A stretch of 64,000 nt of DNA from NCBI RefSeq assembly GCF_000953825.1, contig NZ_BBUL01000097.1, positions 124,001 to 188,000 on the forward strand, in the 5' to 3' direction. The notes beneath the pieces are model-generated. The model searched no databases and had not been told where the DNA came from. It saw only the letters and a list, made by a program, of their open reading frames with translations. This stretch comes from Cellvibrio sp. OA-2007 (GTDB lineage Bacteria; Pseudomonadota; Gammaproteobacteria; Pseudomonadales; Cellvibrionaceae). Made by a program: the position numbers and the translations under genes. Within the stretch, counting starts at the first letter, position 1. The number at the start of each line of letters is the position of its first letter. This document shows positions 10,001 to 19,145 of the stretch, piece after piece.

Positions 10001-10635
10001 GGCCACATGAAAACACCAGCAGCAACTTCACCACATTTGATCTCGCGCCGGTCAGCGAAACCATTCGCGAAGCCTGGATCACCAATACCCAAGTGAATTT
10101 TTGCGCAAAAGCCTATCCGACTGTGCCGAGTGAACATCCTGATGCCGCTGCATTAACGGTGCTCGGCGGATTCTTGCGCAATGGTTATTTGCATCGCGCT
10201 ATTCGCGAACAAGGTGGAGCCTATGGCGGCGGTGCAAGCCAAGACAGCAATAGCGCAGCTTTCCGCTTTTATTCCTATCGCGACCCGCGCTTGAGCGAAA
10301 CCTTAAAAGATTTTGACGATGCACTGGTTTGGCTGCAGGAAACCGATCACCAATGGCAAGCAGTGGAAGAAGCCATTCTCGGTGTTATCGGCAGTATTGA
10401 TAAACCCGGTTCCCCAGCAGGCGAGGCAAAATCGACTTATCAAGCAGAACTGTTTGGCCGCACCCGCGAGAAGCGCGAGCTATTCCGCAACCGTGTATTA
10501 AAGGTCACGGCTGCCGATCTTAAGCGTGTGGCCAATACCTATTTAATGCCAGAAAACGCCAGTATCGCGCTGGTGACCCATGCCGGTCACAAAGAGCTAG
10601 CAGAAAAAATGGGCCTCGCGCTTAAGAGCTGTTAA
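7048..10635 (+). CDS. DTW-domain / M16C zinc peptidase single reading frame
   Basis: One uninterrupted 1195-codon frame holds two normally separate proteins. Residues 1-208 are a DTW domain, the family of tRNA uridine aminocarboxypropyltransferases such as TapT. It has a cysteine cluster at 12, 15, 16, 22 and 24, the DATW motif at 124-127 and LSTLEA at 168-173. From residue 224 (ATG at 7717) the sequence is a complete M16C presequence-protease-like zinc peptidase. It has the inverted HILEH site at 284-288 and the downstream glutamate in FNEMKGAMSS. There is no linker. The TTG start overlaps the preceding stop. A TGA in another frame at 7718-7720 overlaps the internal ATG, so this may be a recent fusion, or a frameshift or sequence error joining two coupled genes. 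Confidence 0.8.
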   Translation: MSATQTSKRSLCDKCCRPARNCICALIQVISNQVEILILQHPDETTNAKNTAGLLHLSLKNSQIRISESFTENDLHSWLFADQKQPLLLYPEIVEYRALGLAPPQSPLVLKEFSADQLRLVVIDATWRKSRKMLYLNRALQSLPRLTLNETPASLYSIRKAHSENQLSTLEASCYALQQLEQQQVDYAPLLHAMRRFVAQQSAFVPKPITQQIHLLRPENHELMSYPTFELLRSQTIDALKIRVEEYRHKVTGAQHIHLAANNDENVFLVALRTVPHDSTGVAHILEHTALCGSQKYPVRDPFFMMVRRSLNTFMNAFTSSDWTAYPFASQNQKDFNNLLDVYLDAVFFSRLDELDFAQEGHRVEFAETDNPNSDLVFKGVVFNEMKGAMSSVSSQVWHTLCKYLYPTTTYHYNSGGEPEDIPNLTYQQLQDFYRTHYHPSNAIFMTYGNIPAAVHQEKFEAQALSKFEKLDEVIAVGDEKRYHAPIAVEEAYPLDENDADDIEHKNHVVVSWLLGKTTNLDDSLETQLISNILLDNSASPLQQALETSELGQAPSPLCGLDDSSREMAFVCGLEGCALEDAAKVEAMILDVMQKVVTDGIPQEQIEASLHQLELSQREVGGDGYPYGLQLILTGLTSATHRGDPIALLDMDAALENLRRKTQNPQFIQETVRKWLLDNPHRVRLTMRPDLHMNSRIQAAETARLAQLKANLSDAEKQTIIARAHALQARQVQQDDESILPKVGLEDIPANLHYIAGSHEQVNEFPLRRYSAGTNGLVYQQITCKLPALSDAQIKLLPYYSICLTELGAGDKDYLATQRWQAEVVGSIHAFSSIRGAGDDVQKIDAYLTLSAKALSRNNAAMNDLMKETLLQVRFDELDRIRELIAQNRARREQSITGHGHSLAMTAACAGMSPAAKLSHQLGGLEGIAAVKALDNSLDDEKSLADFAAQLNAIHQLVLQAPKQFLIVGEQEHLDNYRDDLQARWPHENTSSNFTTFDLAPVSETIREAWITNTQVNFCAKAYPTVPSEHPDAAALTVLGGFLRNGYLHRAIREQGGAYGGGASQDSNSAAFRFYSYRDPRLSETLKDFDDALVWLQETDHQWQAVEEAILGVIGSIDKPGSPAGEAKSTYQAELFGRTREKRELFRNRVLKVTAADLKRVANTYLMPENASIALVTHAGHKELAEKMGLALKSC

Positions 10636-10654
10636 TCGCAGTGTATTAGCTAAG

Positions 10655-10687
10655 TGTGCCGGGGCGCATAGTTTTTCCCCGGCCACA
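10655..10687 (+). terminator. Hairpin after the M16C gene
   Basis: GCCGGGG (10658-10664) pairs with CCCCGGC (10677-10683), and TGTG/CACA extends the stem with one bulge. The loop and the downstream side both contain near-identical CATAGTTTTCCCC stretches, so the site is also a short tandem repeat. The stem is strong but the following T tract is short, so this is only a possible terminator. Confidence 0.4.
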
Positions 10688-10771
10688 TAGTTTTCCCCAC
10701 TAAAGTCATCTAGTATTGGGCAATAACGACACAACACCAACAATAAGCTGCATTGATGCCCGCCAACACTT

Positions 10772-11638
10772 ATGACCATCAACCCGCTGGAATATAGCGC
10801 CGCCTCCCACCCGGGATTACTGCGCGACAACAACGAAGACTGCTTTCTCAGCCAGCCTGAACACGGGCTTTGGCTGGTTGCCGATGGTATGGGTGGCCAT
10901 GAAGCGGGTGAAGTTGCCAGCGCAATCGTACGCGATACCATTGAACACGAAACTGCAGAAAATCCGAATATCTCCCTGCTCGACTCCATCCAGCATGCTC
11001 ACACCAGCATCCTCAACTCTGCCGCGCAGGGCATTGGGGCTCCGGGTATGGGCTCTACAGTTGTCGCACTTAAAAGCACAGAGGATAAATATCAAGTAGC
11101 CTGGGTTGGCGATAGTCGCGCTTACTTGTGGACTCCCACCCACGATGGCGGTCGCTTGCAGCAACTAAGTACAGATCACTCTTATGTACAAATGCTGGTA
11201 GAAACAGGGGTCATTCGCCCGGAGGATGCCGAATTTCACCCGGAAAAAAACATCATTACCCAATGCCTGGGAATGCAAGAACTTACCCATGTAAAAGTCG
11301 ATGTGGTTGAACAACAGTGGCAAAAAGGTCAGTGGGTTTTACTGTGTAGCGATGGACTGACAGATGAAGTTAGCGATAAAACTATCGCCCAAATTTTATA
11401 CGAGTCGCCAGATTGTTTGGCCGCCGTAGATCAACTCTTGCACGCCGCACTCACCAGCGGCGGGCGCGACAACATTACTCTGCAAATTATTGAATCACCA
11501 CTGCGCGACAATTATTCACGCAAAGGTCTTTGGCAATGGGTGCCCTATTTAACCGGCAAACCCAATCTTGATGCCTGGATTTTTGGTACGGCATTAGTAT
11601 CGCTCTTTGCGCTTTTGATTTATGTGGTAAATGTTTAA
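10772..11638 (+). CDS. PP2C-type Ser/Thr protein phosphatase with C-terminal membrane anchor
   Basis: A metal-dependent protein phosphatase (PPM/PP2C family) expected to reverse phosphorylation by the kinase encoded next to it. The 288-aa protein has the family motifs in order: RDNNEDCF near residue 18, VADGMGGHEAGEVAS near 36, GMGSTVVAL, VGDSRAYLW, LCSDGLTDEVSD, and GGRDNITLQI near 230. Residues 265-286 form a single predicted transmembrane helix, which would hold the catalytic domain on the cytoplasmic face. The kinase gene begins 85 bases downstream on the same strand. Pairs like this accompany type VI secretion in some bacteria, but no secretion genes are in this window. Confidence 0.9.
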   Translation: MTINPLEYSAASHPGLLRDNNEDCFLSQPEHGLWLVADGMGGHEAGEVASAIVRDTIEHETAENPNISLLDSIQHAHTSILNSAAQGIGAPGMGSTVVALKSTEDKYQVAWVGDSRAYLWTPTHDGGRLQQLSTDHSYVQMLVETGVIRPEDAEFHPEKNIITQCLGMQELTHVKVDVVEQQWQKGQWVLLCSDGLTDEVSDKTIAQILYESPDCLAAVDQLLHAALTSGGRDNITLQIIESPLRDNYSRKGLWQWVPYLTGKPNLDAWIFGTALVSLFALLIYVVNV

Positions 11639-11723
11639 CAATGCCCAACCGCTGTACGATTTTTAACACGGCCGCACAGCAATAAAAACTACACTGAACA
11701 CTTTATATAGATACTGATTTTTT

Positions 11724-14117
11724 ATGGCGCTGCAAATTCCCGGCTATCGGGTGATAAGAAAAATTAACCAAGGTGGAATGTCCACCGTTTACCTCGCAAT
11801 CCAAATCAGCGTGGGGCGTGTTGTCGCATTAAAAGTAATGAACCCGCAACTCAATAGCGACCCTGCATTTAGCGAACGTTTTCAACGCGAAGCCACTATC
11901 GTCGGGCAATTATCACACCCCAATATTGTGGCGATTTACGATATTGGCCGCCATGAAGATTTAAACTACATCGCTATGGATTACCTGCCCAACGGTTCAG
12001 TGCACGACAAAATGAGCACCGGATTAAGTGGCGAAGAAGTACTCCGCATCACCCGCGAAATTGCCAGCGCACTCGATCATGCACACGACAAAGGCTATAT
12101 TCACCGCGACATTAAACCGGAAAATATTTTATTTCGTGCCGACAACTCTGCGGTGTTATCCGATTTTGGCGTTGCACGCGGCCTTGCAGCAAACTCGCGA
12201 ATGACCCATGTAGGCACAGTTGTAGGTACACCGCACTACATGAGCCCCGAGCAAACCAAGGGTAACAATGTTGATGGCCGCTCTGACCTATATAGTTTGG
12301 GCATTGTCTTTTACGAAATGCTCACTGGTACACTGCCCTACCAAGGCGATGAAGCTGTCACTATTGCACTCAAACACATCAGCGCTCCAATTCCAAAATT
12401 GCCGATACAATACTTGGCATATCAAAAAATTCTGGAAAAATTATTAGCGAAAGACCCTGAACAGCGCTTTCAGCACGGGTGCGATCTCATTAGCGCCATT
12501 GAAAATCTGGAAAAAAATTACCGTGCCCCCAGCACCACAGCATCGCACTCAGCCGACTTAACGGTGGTCAACTTAGCCAAAGCCTTGCTATCGGCAACGT
12601 TCAATGCGGTGCGCTGGCGCTGGAATAAAATCCGCGCACTGCGCTGGAATCCAAGCCGCGGGTTTTATGCGCGCCCCTCAACCAAAATTACCGAAATATT
12701 TTTTAATGAGCTGCATACACCTGCTTTAACGGTGCGCGCTGAAATTGAAACCCAGGTTCATCAGGCGCTGAGCGGTAAAAATCTAGCGTTCACAAAGCTG
12801 GGGATTGTCGTCGTAGCCCTATTGTTAGCCTGGTGCAGTTTCAGTATTTGGTATGCCAAAACGACAACACCCACAGAACACATATCCGTCGCAGGAAAAT
12901 TAGCACTCGTAACGGCAGATATTTTTATCGCACTACCCAATACCACAGCATCAAACTCCACAATTGCTAGCGCAACAGCAAGCAGCACACAAACAAGCAG
13001 TGCTATCTCCCCCGATGCTGCAACACCGGTAACTGACAGCAACACAACAATAACCGAAACAACACTGACAGCTACCAACATAGAAAGCCCGATTACAGCC
13101 GAGGGCACTACTGACAATATCAGCAGCGAAAGTTCGTCCAGCAGTGCGCCACTCATAACTTACGCGCTCACAGTAAAAACCTTGCCGGAAGGGGCGCGGG
13201 TGCGCATTTTAAATATCCCAGAGCGCTATCAGCCAGGGATTCAATTACCTGCTGGGCGCTACCATATTGAAGTCAGCCAAGCGGGTTACAACACTGAACG
13301 CAGTTGGATTGAAATAGTTGATCAAAGCCTCTCGCCCAACATTTCCCTCACCGAGGATATAGCGCCGGGTGAAGCAATAAGCAGTCAGGTGATTACCTCA
13401 ATTAAAAGCGCCGGGCCGGAAATGATCAGCATCCCCACTGGCAGCTTTTTTATGGGCAATAAAGATGACCCATTAACCATGCCCGTACACAAGGTGACGA
13501 TTAGCAAACCTTTTGCGATGAGCAAATATGAAATCACCTTTGCGGATTACGATATGTTTGCGCAAGCGACCAATCGTACACTGCCTAGCGATAATCGCTG
13601 GGGGCGAGGCAATCGCCCAGTCATTAATGTGAGCTTTGATGATGCCCTCGCCTATACAAATTGGCTAAGCCAAACCACCGGCAAAAAATATCGCCTGCCC
13701 ACCGAATCCGAATGGGAATATGTCGCACGTGCGGAAACCAACTCATTATTTTGGTGGGGCAATGATGTCAAAGATGCAAGCGGCCGCGCCAATTGTCGTC
13801 GCGGTTGCAACAGCAAGTTCTCGGGTTTATTCGGCGCAAAAACAGCGCCGGTGGGCAGCTATCCTGCAAATGGTTTTGGGGTTTACGACACAGCGGGAAA
13901 TGTCGCTGAATGGGTAGCAGATTGTTTTGCTGACAACTACACGCTGCACCCTAAAAATGGTCAAGCGATGCTCGTGAAAAATTGTACTGCGCGTGTAGTA
14001 CGTGGCGGCTCAGCAAAAGACAATGCCGATCGCCTAGCCAGCCACATTCGCGATTATAATCGCGCAGAAATTTTTGATGTGCACTTGGGCTTTCGTGTAG
14101 TGATGGAATTAAAGTAA
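11724..14117 (+). CDS. Membrane Ser/Thr protein kinase with PEGA and FGE-sulfatase-like domains
   Basis: A 797-aa Hanks-type kinase. The catalytic domain (about residues 8-270) has GGMSTVYLA, the lysine K37 (VALKVMN), HRDIKPEN with D129, DFG with D147, and GTPHYMSPEQ. A transmembrane helix lies near 350-375, followed by a Ser/Thr-rich linker and a PEGA-type domain (about 480-545, YALTVKTLPEGARVRI). The C-terminus is a formylglycine-generating-enzyme/SUMF1-like domain (about 555-797) with YRLPTESEWEYVAR, GNVAEWVADC and VVRGGSAKD. The outer part should face the periplasm and may bind a ligand rather than act as an enzyme; this is inference. It pairs with the PP2C gene upstream. Confidence 0.88.
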   Translation: MALQIPGYRVIRKINQGGMSTVYLAIQISVGRVVALKVMNPQLNSDPAFSERFQREATIVGQLSHPNIVAIYDIGRHEDLNYIAMDYLPNGSVHDKMSTGLSGEEVLRITREIASALDHAHDKGYIHRDIKPENILFRADNSAVLSDFGVARGLAANSRMTHVGTVVGTPHYMSPEQTKGNNVDGRSDLYSLGIVFYEMLTGTLPYQGDEAVTIALKHISAPIPKLPIQYLAYQKILEKLLAKDPEQRFQHGCDLISAIENLEKNYRAPSTTASHSADLTVVNLAKALLSATFNAVRWRWNKIRALRWNPSRGFYARPSTKITEIFFNELHTPALTVRAEIETQVHQALSGKNLAFTKLGIVVVALLLAWCSFSIWYAKTTTPTEHISVAGKLALVTADIFIALPNTTASNSTIASATASSTQTSSAISPDAATPVTDSNTTITETTLTATNIESPITAEGTTDNISSESSSSSAPLITYALTVKTLPEGARVRILNIPERYQPGIQLPAGRYHIEVSQAGYNTERSWIEIVDQSLSPNISLTEDIAPGEAISSQVITSIKSAGPEMISIPTGSFFMGNKDDPLTMPVHKVTISKPFAMSKYEITFADYDMFAQATNRTLPSDNRWGRGNRPVINVSFDDALAYTNWLSQTTGKKYRLPTESEWEYVARAETNSLFWWGNDVKDASGRANCRRGCNSKFSGLFGAKTAPVGSYPANGFGVYDTAGNVAEWVADCFADNYTLHPKNGQAMLVKNCTARVVRGGSAKDNADRLASHIRDYNRAEIFDVHLGFRVVMELK

Positions 14118-14136
14118 TCCATCTCTACATTTAACC

Positions 14137-15573
14137 TTATGGATTTTCACGCGCTAAAACCGCAACAAACATAGTGTCTGAATTTAACTCAGGCACACCC
14201 AAAATACGCTGTGACTGCAAAGAAAATTCTGGATGTTGCCGTAAAAACCATTCGATCTGTTGTTCATTTTCACTGACTTGCCAACTGCAGGTGGCGTATA
14301 CCAAATGGCCGCCTGCGCGCACGGCTGGCGCCGCATTGGTGAGCAGTTGTTGCTGTAACTGAATTAACTCTTGCGTGTCATTTGCATCAAAACGCCAGCG
14401 GGCGTCCGGGTTGCGGCGCCAGGTTCCAGCGGAGCTGCAGGGGGCATCAATCAATACCCAATCAAACCCGCGTTGCTGTGCAATTTCTTTGGGCAAACGC
14501 AGTGGCTCTAAACCTGTCCAGGTAAATGCGCGCACATTAAAAATATCGGCGCGTTTTACCCGGCGCTTTAATTCATCTAATTTGTATTCATGCAAATCAG
14601 TCGCAACAACCGCGCCTTTATTATTCATCTGCGCTGCAATCGCCAGCGTTTTTCCGCCTGCACCGGCGCAGGCATCCCAGACTTTTTGGCCGGGTTTTGC
14701 GGCAACACTTAATGCAATCTGTTGGCTGGCAATATCCTGAATTTCTACCAAACCATTTTTATGTTCATCTGTACCATGCACGCCAGCGCCACCCTGCGCA
14801 AACAATTGGCCTTTGTCATCGCGGGATGCCTTCACCCCCTGCCGTTGCAGCGCCTCAAGCACTTGCTCAGGATCTGCATTTTTTTGTACGCGCAACCAAA
14901 GTGGCGGTGTAGTCACTTGTTGCTCGATAAATTGCTGCAACAGTTGCTCGGACCATTCACTTTTGCGCTGGCGGGCGATTAATAATTCTTGCCACTGCGG
15001 ACGCAAGCCATACCACAACAGAAACACCGGCATATTGGCCATAGTCGCCTGCTGGATAAATTGATCGAAAAATTCGCGGCGCTCTTCTGAATCGCGCAGT
15101 TGCGCCTGATTTTTTTTGGCGTGGCTGCCCGTCACGCGCAATTGAATCCAGTACCACAAAGCGATAGGTGCAATACCTTGCGCATCGCGGTGTTGCCATT
15201 CCAAATCCCACTGCAACCAGTCGATAGGCTCCGCTTGATTGCGGTAGGCAAACTCCAACGCGGTGGCCAACTGCTGAAAACGCAAAGCGGAAAACATCGC
15301 CAAACTCAGCGCCGCCGTATCGGCAGCTTCAGCGCGTGCATAGGTTTCCGCTGTTTTTGCTGCTTTGAATTTATTGTGTTTTTTAATCTCATCGTATTCC
15401 GGCATAGAAGTTGGCCCGGAATGCGCAAATTGGCGCACGCTGTTTTTCAGCCACTTATCCAAAGGAATACTGCCCGCCACCTCGCACCATGAGCGCCAGA
15501 GCGGCACTAAGCGAGAATCTTCATATTGCGCAGCAGTGAGGGTATTGGAAGAGGTTTGAACAGGAGATTGCAT
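14137..15573 (-). CDS. RsmB/NOP-family RNA cytosine-C5 methyltransferase
   Basis: A SAM-dependent m5C RNA methyltransferase. The catalytic domain occupies about the last 230 residues. It has the SAM site VWDACAGAGGKTLAIA, the IDAPCSSAGTWRRNPD loop with the PCxS cysteine, and the YATCSW motif carrying the second cysteine. The N-terminal half is helical without a clear NusB domain, so it is probably not classical RsmB. The exact RNA target is uncertain. The ATG at 15573 gives 478 aa; a GTG four codons upstream is possible. It converges on the kinase gene with 19 bases between ends. Confidence 0.85.
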   Translation of the reverse strand: MQSPVQTSSNTLTAAQYEDSRLVPLWRSWCEVAGSIPLDKWLKNSVRQFAHSGPTSMPEYDEIKKHNKFKAAKTAETYARAEAADTAALSLAMFSALRFQQLATALEFAYRNQAEPIDWLQWDLEWQHRDAQGIAPIALWYWIQLRVTGSHAKKNQAQLRDSEERREFFDQFIQQATMANMPVFLLWYGLRPQWQELLIARQRKSEWSEQLLQQFIEQQVTTPPLWLRVQKNADPEQVLEALQRQGVKASRDDKGQLFAQGGAGVHGTDEHKNGLVEIQDIASQQIALSVAAKPGQKVWDACAGAGGKTLAIAAQMNNKGAVVATDLHEYKLDELKRRVKRADIFNVRAFTWTGLEPLRLPKEIAQQRGFDWVLIDAPCSSAGTWRRNPDARWRFDANDTQELIQLQQQLLTNAAPAVRAGGHLVYATCSWQVSENEQQIEWFLRQHPEFSLQSQRILGVPELNSDTMFVAVLARENP

Positions 15574-15691
15574 AAGAGGCGCCACTGTAGATAGGGTTCA
15601 AGAGACCCAAAAGTGGCGCATTCTACCAGTGATAGGGGTTTCTTGGCAGCTTAACGTCTCTCGCACGCTTGAGGCGTGTGCTATTAACCGC

Positions 15692-16381
15692 TTAAAACGC
15701 TGCCAGCAAACGCGCCTGAAACCAAATAATCACCGTGTATGCCGCTGGCCAAATCCAAAAAAAACGATTTAAGCCAAACAAACAGGCATTAGCCAAATGA
15801 AATACTGCTGCAATGCCCAGTGCAGTGATTAATAGCGTTTGATTCAGCAATGCGAGCGGAAATAACAACTCGAATACAATGACCGACCAAGACATGAATA
15901 ACATTACCTGCGGGCGCCCTGCCCACATGCGCACCGCCTCACTTACCGGATAGGCGCTGAGTGCAAAAACCTGCTGCAATGCACGGCCACTGCGCCACTC
16001 AGGATTAATTACTTTTACCCAGCCAGACTGAAAATATGAAAGTGTTAATTGAATCGCCAAATAACCTAACGCAATTTCCTGCCAATAACGGGTCGGTGCC
16101 AAATGGGATAACCATAAACACAAGAGCACCAGCACCGTCATGGTATCGCTGCCACCATTGTACGGCCCTTGAAAGCGCCAAATTAACATTACCGCGGTCA
16201 CTAACAATGCCGATTCAACCAATAGAGGTTGTAACCCCAACATCAATACAATCGCTAAACCAGCACGCACAAGCCCGAGTGTTTTTTCCGGCGCTTGGCC
16301 GCGCATAAACTCCAGACTTTGCTGGAAAATCGCAAAACCCAACACAATTTCCGCCAAGCGAACAGCAAGCTCCAATGTCAT
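15692..16381 (-). CDS. HTTM-type integral membrane protein
   Basis: A 229-aa membrane protein with about six hydrophobic segments. The blocks RFQGPYNGGSDTMT and FQSGWVKVINPEWRSGRALQQVF are characteristic of bacterial HTTM proteins, the membrane part related to vitamin K-dependent gamma-carboxylase. The enzymatic role of bacterial members is not established, and this short form lacks a separate lumenal domain. Its ATG overlaps the stop of the 146-aa upstream gene by four bases (ATGA), so the two proteins are probably made in concert. Confidence 0.75.
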   Translation of the reverse strand: MTLELAVRLAEIVLGFAIFQQSLEFMRGQAPEKTLGLVRAGLAIVLMLGLQPLLVESALLVTAVMLIWRFQGPYNGGSDTMTVLVLLCLWLSHLAPTRYWQEIALGYLAIQLTLSYFQSGWVKVINPEWRSGRALQQVFALSAYPVSEAVRMWAGRPQVMLFMSWSVIVFELLFPLALLNQTLLITALGIAAVFHLANACLFGLNRFFWIWPAAYTVIIWFQARLLAAF

Positions 16382-16818
16382 TGTTTATCCCCCGCAGCCT
16401 TCAACAAAAATGGTTTGGAGACAAACACAACATCATCGCGCACCTGCCCTCCCTCAGACTCTAGCGCACGAATACGAAATACCAAATATTGAAACTCACC
16501 AACAACACTTATCTCTTTATTGACAACAGCCGCCACCAAACGCAAACCAATTTCCCGCTCACGAAACTCAGAATACCCTTCAAACAAATGTTCCGCACAA
16601 GTATTGATATACAAACGTTCATTCCACTGGGGATTGTGAAACAACCGTTGTAAGCCGAGCGTGAAGTTGATTCTTTTTGGTAAAGGGCGAAACGGCAACC
16701 ACTCTTGTGGTTCAGAATTTTTATCAACAACAAAACCCACCTCAATACGCGGCGATGGGCCAATGCTGCTGAAAAAGCGCCATGAGGGGAAAATAACGGG
16801 GAGCAAGTATTTAAACAT
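16378..16818 (-). CDS. Small conserved-looking partner of the HTTM protein
   Basis: A 146-aa protein of unknown function, translationally coupled to the HTTM gene by an ATGA overlap. It begins MFKYLLPVIFPSWRFFSSIGPSPRIEVGF and contains WLPFRPLPKRINF and LFHNPQWNERLYINTCAEHL. It has no signal peptide or clear membrane helix beyond a weakly hydrophobic start, and no enzyme motif that I recognise. Tryptophan, proline and arginine are frequent. The coupling suggests a complex with the HTTM protein at the membrane. The gene begins just seven bases from a repeat element, which supplies the weak ribosome site GGAAA. Confidence 0.65.
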   Translation of the reverse strand: MFKYLLPVIFPSWRFFSSIGPSPRIEVGFVVDKNSEPQEWLPFRPLPKRINFTLGLQRLFHNPQWNERLYINTCAEHLFEGYSEFREREIGLRLVAAVVNKEISVVGEFQYLVFRIRALESEGGQVRDDVVFVSKPFLLKAAGDKQ

Positions 16819-16824
16819 TTTTTA

Positions 16825-16924
16825 TTTCCGTAGGGGTTCAATTTATTGAACCCGAATATTCTCAACTAGAGACCAGATTACATAGTTAAAATCATTGGGC
16901 GAAATAAATTGCGCCCCTACGAAA
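16825..16924. repeat. REP/MITE-like inverted repeat pair
   Basis: About 100 bases are bounded by inverted copies of CGTAGGGG (16829-16836) and CCCCTACG (16914-16921). Each end also forms its own hairpin. On the left GGGTTCAAT pairs with ATTGAACCC. On the right GGGCG pairs with CGCCC around an AAATAAATTG core. Read in the same orientation, the two ends share CGTAGGGG, then CAATTTATT, then CCC, while the bases between differ in a compensating way. No open reading frame lies inside. This structure fits a short interspersed palindromic element; no transposase is nearby. Confidence 0.65.
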
Positions 16925-16938
16925 CATATCATCGACAA

Positions 16939-18951
<2,013 letters not shown>

Positions 18952-19145
18952 AAAAACTCAGTAATGATTTTGAAAATGGGATTGTAACTAAAAGCAACCC
19001 AAACCAGCGACTTAACTTGCCGATGGATTGCCAAATACAATGGCTAGCAAGTGCTATTACTCGCTAGACTTAAAGATCAGGCAGCCTAACCCCCGCATCT
19101 GACAACCTGTGTCAGCAGCCCTTTCGCTAACCCAAGGAGGTTTAT

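Noticed and set aside
10772-14117. The kinase-phosphatase pair as part of a type VI secretion locus
   Set aside because: No secretion component lies within the window on either side.
15663-15681. Hairpin GCACGC/GCGTGTGC downstream of the HTTM gene as terminator
   Set aside because: The stem is short and no T tract follows on the minus strand.
18952-19145. LexA box in the uvrB-fumC gap
   Set aside because: I found no CTGT-N8-ACAG palindrome close to the uvrB start.
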